Source of the DNA: Chara braunii
Taxonomy: Eukaryota > Streptophyta > Charophyceae > Charales > Characeae
DNA length: 21,053 nt
Assembly (NCBI GenBank): GCA_003427395.1
Contig: BFEA01000030.1
Coordinates: 4,353,540 to 4,374,592 of the forward strand
Direction of reading: 5' to 3'
Each line of letters opens with the position of its first letter. Positions within the stretch are counted from its first letter, which is position 1. Shown here one piece after another: positions 1 through 8,403 of the stretch. Made by a program: the position numbers and the translations under genes. Below the pieces are notes generated by a model, which saw only the letters and a list, made by a program, of their open reading frames with translations, was not told where the DNA came from and searched no databases.

Positions 1-59
<59 letters not shown>

Positions 60-82
60 ATACCAGTGGGGGAGGGAGAAAG

Positions 83-152
<70 letters not shown>
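1..152. repeat. (GA)n and (GACA)n microsatellites with a duplicated unique flank
   Basis: A (GA)n run fills 1-58. A second GA run covers about 90-125 and passes into GACA repeats to about 150. The short flank GAGCATACCAGTGG follows both runs (about 56-69 and 155-168), so the microsatellite and its flank were duplicated as a unit of roughly 100 bp. From 170 to 410 I see no gene or structured element. Confidence 0.9.
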
Positions 153-153
<1 letters not shown>

Positions 154-412
154 GAGCATACCAGTGGCGGTACCCCCCCCTTGTCCACTGATTTCTTTCT
201 CTCTCAAGCTTTCCGCTCCTCCGACCAGATCAACCAAATTGCCGTTCCTCTGGACTGTCCACGAATTTCTCTGACAACCTAGGATCCGTTCAGCTTGTCT
301 ACTTGGCCACCTACTCGAGAAAACCACTCAAGAACAAAGCTACGAGACAGAAAATAGAGACAGAAGAGCTGGCACTAACAGCGTGCGCATTTAGGCACAC
401 TTGTAAGCAAGG

Positions 413-496
413 GGGTCAAAAGAAGGCAGAAAGAGGTTGAACATCCAAAAAAAAAAAAAAAAAAAAAAGGAGGGTGAAAAGAAGGCAGAAAGAGGT
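413..496 (+). mobile_element. poly(A) insertion between 20-25 bp direct repeats
   Basis: The 20-bp string AAAAGAAGGCAGAAAGAGGT occurs at 418-437 and again, identically, at 477-496. With one mismatch the match extends left to 413 and 472. Between the copies lie only TGAACATCC, 22 A residues and a few G residues. A direct repeat directly after a poly(A) tract is the signature of target-primed retroposition. The retroposed body would be only about 9 nt. A tandem duplication with later A-tract expansion is the alternative. Confidence 0.55.
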
Positions 497-815
497 GGTG
501 AAAAAAAGGAAAGGACTCGTGTGTGTACTAAAATGGTTACGTAACAAAACCCCTGGAAAAAATGGGGTTGATTTTCTCTAGCTAACGGACATTCTAGCGG
601 AGGCTAGCAGCATTTTTCAAAGGCGGCGTACAGCAGTGGCAAGAGCATGAAACAAAAATTTTATGTAAACTGCTGCCAGACAAAATTTTGCCGGCAAGAG
701 ACGTAACGCTAGAGACCTTCCACAAAGAGCAGAAGCGACGGGCATCGCTTCACAACCGGCCCTTGACTTCAGCGTGCATGCAGACAGCCGATGGATGCTC
801 TCATTGCGATCCACC

Positions 816-903
816 AGGGCATACTCACACTACAACTTTCCGACACGTATCCGGTCCTAATTCCGTACAGAATCCAAATAAGTCTCTAGTGTGAGTGTGC
901 CCT
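816..903. mobile_element. short inverted-repeat element (MITE-like), 88 bp
   Basis: The left end reads AGGGCATACTCACACTA. The reverse complement of the right end reads AGGGCACACTCACACTA, a 17-bp terminal inverted repeat with one mismatch. The interior has no coding capacity. No clear target duplication is visible (flanks ACC and AAA). A related single end, GGGTCTACTCACACTAGGACC on the reverse strand, lies near 13750-13782, so the family is dispersed. Confidence 0.6.
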
Positions 904-1079
904 AAAAGGTTTTCTCCACAACGCTAAAAGCTTCGAATCAACGAATGATCGGACACGCCCACCTGCGATAACAGTCCGGTTCCACCGCTAGGCTCAAAGA
1001 GTCGAGAGCCTCCATCTTACAGAATTTCTGACAAACCAAGGGCCAGTCAGGTAAACAGAGTTTCTGACAATGCGAGCGC

Positions 1080-1622
1080 ATGTCGGCGAGCATCGGCTTC
1101 CGGAAATTAATCCGCCAGCAGTCCGCCGCCGACAAGGGCACAGGCTGGCGGTGTTCTCTCCGAAAACTACGTAGCCAGCCAGAACTTCTCAGAAGCTTTA
1201 GCGCCCCAGAGGTCAGCCCCGGCCTTTTCAGCAAGTCTGCAGAAAGACACGCGTCTGCAGCGGCTAGTAGAACGGATTGCCGTGCACAGTCTGCACCACT
1301 GCACACAATTATTCCGAATGGGGATGAAGAGACTTGAAACTTAGACGCGCCCGACGAGGAGCACGTGAGCATGCACACTCGCACATTCACGAGCTGTTTC
1401 CTTCATTCTCCCATGGAGTTGGGACGAAGAGCAGCCGATGAATATTGTCGAACGCTGGCAGCCAAGCCCCTTCAACCGCCGCCGTCTATTCCAGAAAACA
1501 ACCCAGGTAGAGTGGTGAGCGAGAATCGCCAAGCGATCCCCATTGGATCCCATAACCTGAGATTGCGGAATTTGATCGCCAACGTAGACCGATCTCCATG
1601 GCCCACTTGCCGTAGAATCTAA
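1080..1622 (+). CDS. weak coding candidate, possible first exon(s) with organelle-transit-like N terminus
   Basis: An ATG at 1080 opens an 85-codon frame ending in TGA at 1335-1337. The same frame then stays open to a TAG at 1620-1622. The N-terminal part (MSASIGFRKLIRQQSAADKG, then LLRSFSAPEV) is rich in Ser, Ala and Arg with few acids, as in mitochondrial or plastid transit peptides. The downstream half is proline-rich. I recognise no domain. The region is GC-rich relative to its surroundings, and a 150-codon frame is also open on the minus strand (938-1390), so chance openness is a real possibility. If it is a gene, the TGA implies an intron or a pseudogene. Confidence 0.2.
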
Positions 1623-2128
1623 GGAAAATGGTGAGATGCCTATTTCAGATTTTTCTATATCGTCCCGAGACTGCAGATTACCAAAAATAGACTACGATGT
1701 GCAGGGTTGAGGGCTAAATTAGGTAGAAAATCAAGGAGCGTCCTGCAGAACGACGCGCTTGTCCTTCTCTAGAGAAAGGAAAGCACAGGAAACTAAAAAA
1801 AAAAGAAAAAAAATGGCAGTGTGAGCTTCTTTACAGGATTCGCTTGGACGAGAACAGAATATGACCTCCCTCTGTCCCAAAACACAGACATCATCAGCCA
1901 TCATCACGCCTACCAAAAAACCGTTCCATTTGCTGTTCTCTCCACGACTGAAACGAGCAACACGAAGAAGAAAAAAAAGACAATAATATGTACAGATCAA
2001 CGATACTCCGCCGCCCACTCCCCCTCCCCTCACCCTCCCTTTGTCTCCTCCCTCCTAAGTCTATCTTGCCCAAACGCAGAAGCCACTACTTCAGACTCTA
2101 TCCTAGAACGACCGAATAGCAACGGAGC
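1623..2128. other. no gene seen; A-rich and CT-rich sequence
   Basis: The stretch contains A-rich tracts near 1795-1813 and 1966-1980 and a pyrimidine-rich segment near 2010-2060. Frames here look like low-complexity translations and I see no splice-bounded exon or inverted-repeat element. Confidence 0.5.
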
Positions 2129-2130
2129 GA

Positions 2131-2217
2131 AGAACGGAAGGGGAAAGCGCAAGAAGCTCGTAAATTAATAACGGTGAAGCAGAAAGCACGGAAGGGGAAA
2201 GCGCAAGAAGCTCGTAG
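2131..2217 (+). repeat. duplicated ~29-bp segment
   Basis: The segment ACGGAAGGGGAAAGCGCAAG, continuing AAGCTCGTA, is present at about 2134-2162 and 2188-2216. It is the first of three adjacent tandem duplications in 2130-3005. Confidence 0.8.
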
Positions 2218-2310
2218 TAACCGAGTTCATTTCCTATTTGCCGATCCCAGCGACCGGAAAGATCGTTATGTAAAAACATATAACGACCTCCAGCCAAACC
2301 GAAGGGACAA

Positions 2311-2678
2311 AAGAAGCTGGACTAGACCGAGGCACCAGAAGATGCTGCTGAGTGACCTGATATCTATTGCGCAGCCGATAGTTCGGCAGACCACAGCCGG
2401 CTCGATGAGCGAAAAGGAATAGAGATAAAGAAACTGATGAAAAGAACTGATGAAGATGGAAAATGAAAGCTAGGAAGGCAAGAGCCTGGACGGAAAGAAG
2501 CTGGACTAGACCGAAGCACCAGAAGATGCTGCTGAGTGACCTGATATCTATTGCGCAGCCGATAGTCCGACAGACCGCAGCGGGCTCGATGAGTGAAAAG
2601 GAATAGAGATAAAGAAACTGAAGAAAAGAACTGATGAAGATGGAAAATGAACGCTAGGAAGGCAAGAGCCTGGACGGA
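2311..2678 (+). repeat. tandem duplication, 184-bp period, two copies
   Basis: Copy one begins near 2311 and copy two near 2495; the shared string CTGGACTAGACCGA starts at 2317 and 2501. The copies are nearly identical through the AAGGCAAGAGCCTGGACGGA segment (ends about 2494 and 2678), with scattered substitutions and a small indel. No coding potential is evident. The high identity points to recent duplication. Confidence 0.9.
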
Positions 2679-2705
2679 CAGGGGGATAAAAGGGTGAAAA
2701 AAGGG

Positions 2706-3005
2706 TTACTACGATGGCCGGACTACGACACATGGGGTTAAGATCCATATAAGAGGGATAAAGGCCTCCTTCCCGTTGCTGAGCTGGGCCGATTCCCTTG
2801 TAGCATGCTGGGGCCTAAGCTGCTGGAGCACTGTACGTATCACCACTCTGCAAAAGGTAAACTACAATGGGCGGACTACGACACATGGGGTTAAAATCCA
2901 TATAAGAGAGGGATAAAGGCCTCGTTCCCGTTGCTGAGCTGGGCCGATTCCCTTGTAGCATGCTGGGGCCTAAGCTGCTGAAGCATTGCACATATCACCA
3001 CTCGC
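2706..3005 (+). repeat. tandem duplication, 153-bp period, each copy with a TATA-like motif
   Basis: GGACTACGACACATGGGGTT occurs at about 2720 and 2873. Both copies continue through CCATATAAGAG, GGATAAAGGCCTC and TAGCATGCTGGGGCCTAAGC. The TATAAGAG motif followed by a GC-richer leader resembles a promoter, perhaps from an LTR or gene upstream region, but I find no primer-binding site, polypurine tract or LTR boundary. The downstream TCGATCGATCGA runs near 3021 and 3188 are simple repeats. Confidence 0.85.
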
Positions 3006-3590
3006 CTAACGGCTCAACTCGATCGATCGATCGATCTTCGCTCCCTCTGCTTTCCTTCCCCTCCCACACTTGCTCACATGATACCACCCTTGCTAAACGT
3101 ACATGCCCGACAACATTACGTCTATATGCTCAGCACCTAAAGCTTTCGAACACTATCTATCACCAGACTCACCACTGATGTAAATCTCGATCGATCGATC
3201 GACCCTCTCCCCGCCTATCCCTTCCACCTGCACGCCCTTCGTTGCACCCTACATGCCTACTTCCCTATCTGGACAGTCAGGCGGGTGATCCAATGCAGCC
3301 GAAAGCAGCCAGTTTGCCTGTGTACAGCAGCAGGGCCCGCAGCTGCAATCAATACCGCTAATGAGAGGCTCCACAATGCACGCACCCAGGCGGCAGGTGG
3401 GTGGCCATCCGCAAACAGACAGGGAGTCCGCTTATCGAATGGAAAATGACAATAGTGAAGGAATAGAACATAGCTGTTCAGCCGCCTTTCCATCCCCAAA
3501 CACAAGCAGGCGAGCTCATGACTGACAGAGAATTGCACACAATCACCAGCAACGCTGCATGACGTCAGCAGTCGCCGGTCCACCAGGATG
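3006..3590. other. no convincing gene
   Basis: A 154-codon frame lies on the minus strand (3257-3721), but other frames are open across the same interval and no splice or domain evidence supports it. Two (TCGA)n runs are the only clear structures. Confidence 0.4.
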
Positions 3591-3594
3591 CATT

Positions 3595-3634
3595 CCCAAC
3601 AGTTTTTTTTTTCCCTTCCGTCATGCCCAACAGT
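3595..3634 (-). mobile_element. short poly(T) insertion between 9-bp direct repeats
   Basis: CCCAACAGT lies at 3595-3603 and again at 3626-3634. Between them are T residues plus CCCTTCCGTCATG. Read on the minus strand this is a ~13-nt body, an A tail and a target duplication. A 9-bp repeat is short, so this locus is supportive only as one of a series. Confidence 0.35.
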
Positions 3635-3898
3635 CGTTTGTCGATTCCACCACATGGCATCCTTGCCCCGCCGCATGCCGCGATGCGGCCTCCCCGTGTC
3701 CATCATGCAGCAAATGGCCATTCCTTGGCCGCCCGATCCAGTTGCCCTTCAGCACGCTGCTACATTCAAAGGATGTAGCAGATGAAGAGGAGCCCAGCCA
3801 TGCAGACGAGACCAGCCCATTCCAAGACATCATATAAAGAGTGCAGAATCATTGAGATGCCCCTACAGCAGACGTAATTAAAAGTCGACAAGCCTTAC

Positions 3899-4189
3899 CG
3901 AGGAAAATAGCGTCCATACAGAGAGGTCGCGGTGGAGGCTGAGGACTCTGTCAAACTCGCGGACCCATAACCGTACAAAAAGCACGATCCGGGTCCTATA
4001 GGCAAGAGAAGCCGTATTCCCTCTTCACGTGACACTCTCCAAGTCGATGGAGTTGAAGTCCATGGAAAGTGCGCGGCTGATCTGTGCTCGAACCGAATCT
4101 TTCGGTGAGAGAAAATTTGCCTCCAACTCTCGCCATTTCACATACCGAGCACGCAAGTAGGCCTCCGCATCCTGGGCATCATAGTACTC
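3899..4189 (-). CDS. terminal exon(s) of an unidentified protein-coding gene
   Basis: On the minus strand a good acceptor (pyrimidine-rich, ending TGTGTACACAG, bases 4190 upward) precedes a 54-codon frame starting EYYDAQDAEAYLRARYVKWR and ending DFNSIDLESVT before a TGA at 4025-4027. Its composition is that of a globular, helical, charged protein, unlike shadow frames. The same frame continues past the TGA into TRIVLFVRLWVREFDRVLSL and further to a GTAAGG donor after 3899. The two halves join in frame if bases 3996-4028 are removed: a 33-nt segment starting GTGAAG and ending TTGCCTATAG. So either the gene ends at 4025, or there is a very short intron and the gene continues. I do not recognise the family. 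Upstream exons would lie above 4200, but I did not find any. Confidence 0.5.
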
Positions 4190-4199
4190 CTGTGTACAC

Positions 4200-4890
4200 A
4201 TATCGCAACACAGAAAGCGAAAACGCACACCACCTTTTATAAATAAGACACCCTTCCCACTCCGTCACCGCAGCTGTCCCTCCCTACCCCTTCCTTTCCC
4301 GCTCTCGAGATCACATGCAGGTAACCAGACAAACACGCCAGAAGCCAAAAACGAACATCTTTTTCCTTTCTTCGATATAACCAGGTCCTCGTGGTCCTGG
4401 CTACTAACATCTGTTATTGGTCGTTCCATACACACGGTCTACCCCCAAACATAACGCACCCCCATAATGAACGTATACAAGCTAACTTTCCAGTCCGATA
4501 CAGTCAAAATGAGGGCGCATTATTGCGTTCAGGAGAAGACGGCAGACATTGCACCCGCAGTCGTCAAATGCGGCATTCCATCAGAAAAACCTGTCCATCA
4601 TTACCAATCCCTGCTGCCTCTTTATCAACCCCACCCCCCCCAAAAACCCCCCGCCCTCCCTCTCCTAAAACACACTGCTTGCACTTATCAGAGGTTTCCC
4701 TGCCACCTGTTTTCCATCCAATCAAGGGCCCAATTCCTAACGACTTCTCTTTTTCTATCTCCCACTTCCTCATGACAAGCTGCTACAGTGCCAACATCCA
4801 ATGAACTGTGAAAATTTCCTAAAATGGTAAAGCAAAAAAGATCTAGCCTCCTGTTCATCATCAGGTGGGGGCCATACACTACACTGACAG
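4200..4890. other. no gene resolved
   Basis: If the minus-strand exon at 4029-4189 belongs to a gene, this should be intron or upstream sequence. It contains a C-rich stretch (4620-4665) and A/T-rich tracts. Frames of 60-137 codons here are proline/serine low-complexity or shadows. Confidence 0.4.
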
Positions 4891-4892
4891 CG

Positions 4893-4938
4893 AGTGGTGT
4901 GTTTTTCTTTTTTCTTTTTTTTCTTCTCCAAGTGGTGT
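4893..4938 (-). mobile_element. T-rich insertion between 8-bp direct repeats
   Basis: AGTGGTGT occurs at 4893-4900 and at 4931-4938. The intervening 30 bases are almost entirely T with single C interruptions. On the minus strand this reads as a target duplication, GGAG, an A-rich tail and the duplication again. It is one member of the series of near-empty poly(A) insertions. Confidence 0.4.
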
Positions 4939-5057
4939 TAAAGTCCAGCTGCAGGGCTACGCTCCTGCGAATCCAAAATCATAGTAGTAAATCGTATATA
5001 TATATCGTCACAAACATATATATATCGTCACAAACAGATATATATATACACAAAGAT

Positions 5058-5290
5058 CGTCAAACAGAGCTGCCCGATAAACCGTAGGCAGAGAGGGAGG
5101 GAGAAGAGGACAACAAACGAGGGGAGGCTGTGACAAACTGTTTTGTCGGAGTTTCACCGACTCGTCATATCGTCAAACAGAACATCACGGTAAACCATAG
5201 GCAGAGAGGAAAAAGATGACAACAAACGAGGGGAGGCTGTGACAGACTGTTTCGTCGGAGTTTCACCAACTCGTCAGGAGGCTGAATTTC
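5058..5290 (+). repeat. ~113-bp repeat unit, two tandem copies (family R113)
   Basis: The unit begins CGTCAAACAGA, continues through CGGTAAACCGTAGGCAGAGA and GGACAACAAACGAGGGG, and ends GTTTCACCAACTCGTCAGGA. Copy one starts at 5058 and copy two at 5171. The segment CTGCCCGGTAAACCGTAGGC of better copies can fold as a hairpin (CTGCC/GGCAG and CGG/CCG, TAAA loop). The tract just upstream (4990-5050) holds (TA)n interspersed with CGTCACAAAC. Confidence 0.85.
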
Positions 5291-5470
5291 TACCTTCTCC
5301 TCCTTCCCCCACACTTTTTCACTTTTTTGGCCGTAAAAGATCATAGCGAACGAAAGAGGGACGGCTACATATCATGCTGCGCTTCGCGAGACTCGCTTCC
5401 ATCCCAGCAATATTTGATATGGTTTCCAGAAACAGAATGTACATACGTATATGCCGTCAAACAAATTTTT

Positions 5471-5602
5471 ATTTATATATTTAAAAAACGTAAAAGTGTC
5501 CTTTGGGACATCCATTGAAATTGGAACGATACAGAGAAAGAAATTAGCATGGCCTCTGCACAACGATGACACGCATAAATCAAGAAATGGTCCAATTTTT
5601 TT
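5471..5602 (+). ncRNA. U6 snRNA-like sequence, near full length but diverged
   Basis: From 5496 the sequence follows plant-type U6: GTGTCCTTTGGGACATCC 5' stem-loop, AAATTGGAACGATACAGAGA, an AGC-containing ATTAGCATGGCC, CTGCACAACGATGACACGC, AATCAAGAAATGGTCCAATT, and a T7 run at 5596-5602 that could terminate RNA polymerase III. A TATA-like TTTATATATTTA lies at 5472-5483, 13-24 bp upstream, closer than I would expect for a plant Pol III TATA. No plant upstream sequence element is recognisable. The core differs from the normally invariant sequence (two extra bases after ACAGAGA, and GCGCAAGG changed to GCACAACG). I therefore favour a diverged copy or pseudogene over a working gene. Confidence 0.75.
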
Positions 5603-5745
5603 CAATATATATATATAAAATATATATACTCTTCTCTCTCTCTGCCTACGGTTTACCGGGCAGTTCTGTTTGTGAAGATATATATATATATTTTATATAT
5701 ATATATAGTCAAACAGAGCTGCCTGGTAAACCGTAGGCAGAGAGG
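5603..5745. repeat. inverted pair of R113 ends around a (TA)n core
   Basis: At 5640-5674 the R113 head is in reverse orientation (CTGCCTACGGTTTACCGGGC). After about 33 bases of (TA)n with TTTT, the head recurs forward from 5708 (GTCAAACAGAGCTGCCTGGT). The result is an imperfect palindrome with arms of about 35 nt and an AT-rich loop, able to form a cruciform. Confidence 0.85.
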
Positions 5746-5814
5746 GAAAAGAGGACAACAAACGAGGGGCTGTGGCAAACTGTTTCGTTGGAGTTTCACC
5801 GATATATATATCGT

Positions 5815-5845
<31 letters not shown>

Positions 5846-5958
5846 CGTCAAATAGAACTGCCCGGTAAACCGTAGGCAGAGAGGGAGAAGAGGACAACAA
5901 ATGAGGGGCTGTGACAAACTGTTTCGTCGGAGTTTCACCAACTCATCAGGAGGCTGAA
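5708..5958 (+). repeat. R113 copies three and four, separated by (TA)n-CGTCA
   Basis: Copies start at 5708 and 5846. The first lacks the AGG of GGGGAGGCTGTG and is cut off at GTTTCACCGA by TA repeats. The second runs to GGAGGCTGA near 5958. Both are flanked by TATATATATCGTCA units. Confidence 0.85.
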
Positions 5959-6003
5959 CCCTCAACAGTCTGCAGAATATATATATATTTGTGACGATAT
6001 ACC

Positions 6004-6080
6004 TTTTTTTTTTCTTTTTTTTTTAATTGCTCCAATCTATTCACGGGGAGCCACACGTGCTCAGAACCGGGCCCCACGTC
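6004..6080 (-). mobile_element. short poly(A)-tailed retroposon (GGGCCCGGTTC family), minus strand
   Basis: On the minus strand this reads GTGGGGCCCGGTTCTGAGCA, then CACGTGTGGCTCCCCGTGAA, TAGATTGGAGCAATT and an A-rich tail (plus-strand T tract 6004-6024). The same body recurs at 10585-10656 on the plus strand, also followed by A residues, and in weaker form at 11451-11525 on the minus strand. A conserved body of ~55 nt with a 3' A tail in both orientations indicates a very short SINE-like retroposon or a shared 3' end. Confidence 0.65.
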
Positions 6081-6217
6081 CCTTATGGATAATGAAAATA
6101 CGACGTAATGGAAGTGTTTTTGAAAACCCCCTCTCCCTGCCAGCATTGATTACCACTGAGAAGTAGGGCCAAACCCAGGGGATTTTGACTGAGCAGGCCA
6201 AACCCATGGGAGAAGTA

Positions 6218-6349
6218 GGGCCTCTCTCCCCTACTCACCAAATGTGCAAAACAACAATGAATATTCCGCTACTACCGCTAGAACACGGGAAGACATATCA
6301 CCATACTTTTTTATCTTTTGCGCATGTGGTGATTAGTGGAGCAAGGCAC
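6218..6349. mobile_element. MITE, family M1 (GGGCCTCGCTCC ends), ~132 bp
   Basis: The left end GGGCCTCTCTCCCCTACTCA continues CCAAATGTGCAAAA. The right end, reverse complemented, reads GCCTTGCTCCACTAATCACC then ACATGCGCAAAA, giving a ~32-bp inverted repeat. The interior (GAATATTCCGC, CTAGAACACGGGAA, TATCACCATA) matches the copies at 16806 and 20707. The target duplication is not clear (GTA left, ATA right). Confidence 0.8.
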
Positions 6350-6420
6350 ATAGAGCCCCTGGCAATTCAAATTTTAACTGTCATCAAGCCAGTGGCGATC
6401 GGAGCACAGATCGTGCGCAT

Positions 6421-6478
6421 CGCTCCATTAAAATTGGAACATATTAACATGAAAAAATCGAGAAACGGTCCAAATTCC
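6421..6478 (+). pseudogene. U6-like fragment with internal deletion
   Basis: CCATTAAAATTGGAACAT matches the U6 segment after the 5' stem, and AAAAATCGAGAAACGGTCCA followed by AATT matches the U6 3' end. The roughly 50 nt normally between them (ACAGAGA through GACACGC) are missing. A (CT)n tract follows directly. It is clearly non-functional. Confidence 0.7.
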
Positions 6479-6703
6479 TCTCTCTCTCTCTCTCTCTGTG
6501 TATGTGTGTGTATGTGTGTAAATACATATATATATCGTCAATATGACGATATATATATATATATCGTCATAGATATATTATATATACATATTTAACCGTC
6601 ACACAGAACTGCGCGGTAAACCGCAGGCAGGGAGAGAGAAGAGGACAACAAACAAGAGGCTGTGACAGACCGTTTCGTTGGACTTAACACCAACTCATGA
6701 GGA

Positions 6704-6738
<35 letters not shown>

Positions 6739-6800
6739 ATATTATATATATATCGTCAAATAGAACTGCCCGGTAAACCGTAGGCAGAGAGGGAGTATAT
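6478..6800 (+). repeat. (CT)n, (TA)n-CGTCA tracts and R113 copies five and six
   Basis: R113 copy five starts near 6596 (CGTCACACAGAACTGCGCGG) and runs to about 6705; its hairpin segment reads CTGCGCGGTAAACCGCAGGC, which lengthens the inner stem to GCGG/CCGC. Copy six starts at 6753 and is truncated after about 43 bp. (CT)n lies at 6478-6497 and (TA)n blocks at 6549-6565 and 6706-6752. Confidence 0.8.
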
Positions 6801-6901
6801 ATCAATCCCTGAAGCAATGATTCGACAGAAAGGAATGTTTTGTGTATCTGCTCCCTCGCTTTCCTTTCTTGTCTTGGCTATGAAAGGAAAAAGCGAGAGC
6901 T

Positions 6902-7074
6902 GGGACGAGGACCCACTAGCAAAGAACTTACATTTAAAGCCTTTTGTGCAGAGGTGCAGAAAAGCAGATCAATGATCAATCTCAATTCTCTGCATCTCTC
7001 CACAAACGCCTCCAGATTCAGGCGGTTCACGGTTAAATCCAAAACACTCACTTTAAATAGTGGGGCCTCTCTCC
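6902..7074. mobile_element. MITE, family M2 (CAAGTCCCACTAGC ends), degenerate copy
   Basis: The left end is GGGACGAGGACCCACTAGCA and the right end reverse complemented is GGAGAGAGGCCCCACTATTT. Inside the right arm is CCGCCTGAATCTGGAG, shared with the clean M2 copies at 11787 and 19234. The arms are diverged and no target duplication is obvious. Confidence 0.6.
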
Positions 7075-7323
7075 TGATGGTAGAAAAGGAAACAGAGTGG
7101 CAAAAATCGCACGAAGCCTCGGCTACGATGCTGTGGTTTTCTCGAGAAATAGACATTAAAATTTAATAATCAAAAGTTTTTTTGGGGCGCAACTTCAGTA
7201 GAGTCACAATACGAGTTAGAATTGCACTATGGAGCAAGATACAGTTTGCAATTGCACTTCGGGCACCGTACCTGGCCAGCAAGCTGGGTTGTATACATTG
7301 CCCAAACTGGGAGGCATTTTCTA

Positions 7324-7468
7324 GGGTCTGCTCCACTGCACAACACTCTACAGGTATCTGGACTTAGTGGTGATCTCGATACACTCCAAATGTTCGTTCA
7401 GCACAAATGGATCCGGCTCGATCGGCTGTACAGATTCCTGTAGCACCTTGTGTGGTGGAGCGAGGCAA
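7324..7468. mobile_element. MITE, family M3, ~145 bp
   Basis: The left end GGGTCTGCTCCACTGCACAA continues CACTCTACAGGTATCTG. The reverse complement of the right end reads GCCTCGCTCCACCACACAAG then GTGCTACAGGAATCTG. The inverted repeat is about 38 bp with several mismatches. It abuts the transposase-like relic at 7470-7641, and a similar left end lies at 12550-12578 without a visible partner. Confidence 0.75.
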
Positions 7469-7469
7469 A

Positions 7470-7641
7470 AAGTGTTGCCCCACTTGGCTGTCATTCTAGC
7501 CTGGCGGAGGAGCATTCGGAGCAGTAGAAGATAAAAGTAACGAGGCCAACCACACAGAGCAATCTGCACATTGCCAGCTAGATGAGAAAGCAACGCCAGA
7601 AAGATCGCAATTCGTTCCCTTTTTTCTGGGTGCTTGTCCAA
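7470..7641 (-). pseudogene. PIF/Harbinger transposase-like relic (N-terminal helical region)
   Basis: A minus-strand frame reads KRERIAIFLALLSHLAGNVQ then IALCGWPRYFYLLLLRMLLR. The spacing of ERIAIFL, SH.AGN and RYF...L..ML resembles the region upstream of the DDE domain in plant PIF/Harbinger transposase-like proteins, which have the pattern LAIFL...GH...N......F..S......YF..VL. The catalytic domain is absent, there is no ATG at the start, and the frame runs into the M3 MITE. The similarity is a by-eye family match. If right, it supplies a protein context for the 3-bp target duplications of the MITEs. Confidence 0.4.
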
Positions 7642-7703
7642 GTCTTCTCCTAGTCGAACAGGCGCGTATCGAGTCTTCTCCTAGTTGAACACGCACGTAT
7701 CAA
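7639..7703 (+). repeat. tandem duplication, ~31-bp period
   Basis: AGTCTTCTCCTAGTCGAACA at about 7640 is followed by a near copy, AGTCTTCTCCTAGTTGAACA, at about 7671. Each continues with a GCGTATC or ACGTATC ending. Confidence 0.85.
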
Positions 7704-7886
7704 GAACGAACACAAGCACTTTTGTTGGCCAGATGCATGCCAATGATGCCACCATGACGCCGATGTGTTTTTCGCTCAAAGAAACTTGGCCCTTTCTCTT
7801 TCCTAAAGCAGCTGGCCTAGAAATGCCAAGTGATCAGTTTCGCATTTCTACCTTCGTCACCCGCATACAACTTACGGCCACTGTTG

Positions 7887-8235
7887 CTGTATTTAGACTG
7901 AAAGATACCTTAAATGCAGCTTGCTGTATTTAGACTGAGAGGTACCCCAAATGCAGTCTTTGGCTGAAGAAGGCAGTTCGCAGAACTACCAGAGGCCCCT
8001 TTTTTAAACCGCCACTAACTTTCAAAGTGGAAGCTACGTCGTGGATATAACCAATACCGCATTCTTTCAAAGCGGAAGGCTACGGATACCCAAGCGCAGC
8101 CTTCCGTATTTAGACTGAAAGATACCCCAAAATGCGGCAATTGGGTGAAAAGGTAGTTCACAGAACCAACAGAAGCCCCTTTCAAACCACCACTACCTTT
8201 CGAAGTGGAAGGCCGCGTTGTGAATATAACCACTG
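7887..8235 (+). repeat. tandem duplication, ~185-bp spacing, with a reiterated head
   Basis: TATTTAGACTGAAAGATACC begins at about 7889 and 8108, and a variant (TATTTAGACTGAGAGGTACC) at about 7926. Both long copies continue through AAATGC, GGCAGTTCGCAGAAC or GGTAGTTCACAGAAC, AGGCCCCTTT or AGCCCCTTT, CAAAGTGGAAG and GGATATAACCA. Divergence of roughly 15-20% suggests an old duplication. No coding frame is maintained. Confidence 0.85.
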
Positions 8236-8359
8236 GACGTACATTCCCAACCCAACCTGCCTCTTGTCAATCCGCCCTGGCGCACCCCTACTCCCTCAGT
8301 CCCACCTCAGTGTCCAACACTTAGGACCATGCTACATTGGGCAAGCTCCCAGGCAAAAT

Positions 8360-8403
8360 GCGGTATATGGTTTTTTTTTTGTTTTTTTTTTTTGCGCTAT
8401 ATG
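8360..8403 (-). mobile_element. poly(T)-only insertion between 10-bp direct repeats
   Basis: GCGGTATATG (8360-8369) and GCGCTATATG (8394-8403) differ at one base and flank only G, T10, G, T13. On the minus strand this is a target duplication containing nothing but an A tail. Confidence 0.45.

Noticed and set aside
938-1390. 150-codon minus-strand frame
   Set aside because: It overlaps an equally open plus-strand frame in GC-rich sequence, has no recognisable motif and no splice support.
2706-3260. LTR retrotransposon end around the TATAAGAG repeats
   Set aside because: No matching LTR pair, primer-binding site, polypurine tract or element protein could be found.
3257-3721. 154-codon minus-strand frame
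   Set aside because: Several frames on both strands are open here, no domain is recognisable, and it crosses the T-tract insertion.
5496-5602. Functional U6 gene
   Set aside because: Substitutions and a 2-nt insertion fall in the normally near-invariant core, and no plant upstream sequence element is visible.
5058-6800. CRISPR-like array from regularly recurring R113 units
   Set aside because: Units are ~113 bp with irregular TA-repeat spacers and both orientations, in eukaryotic-type sequence.
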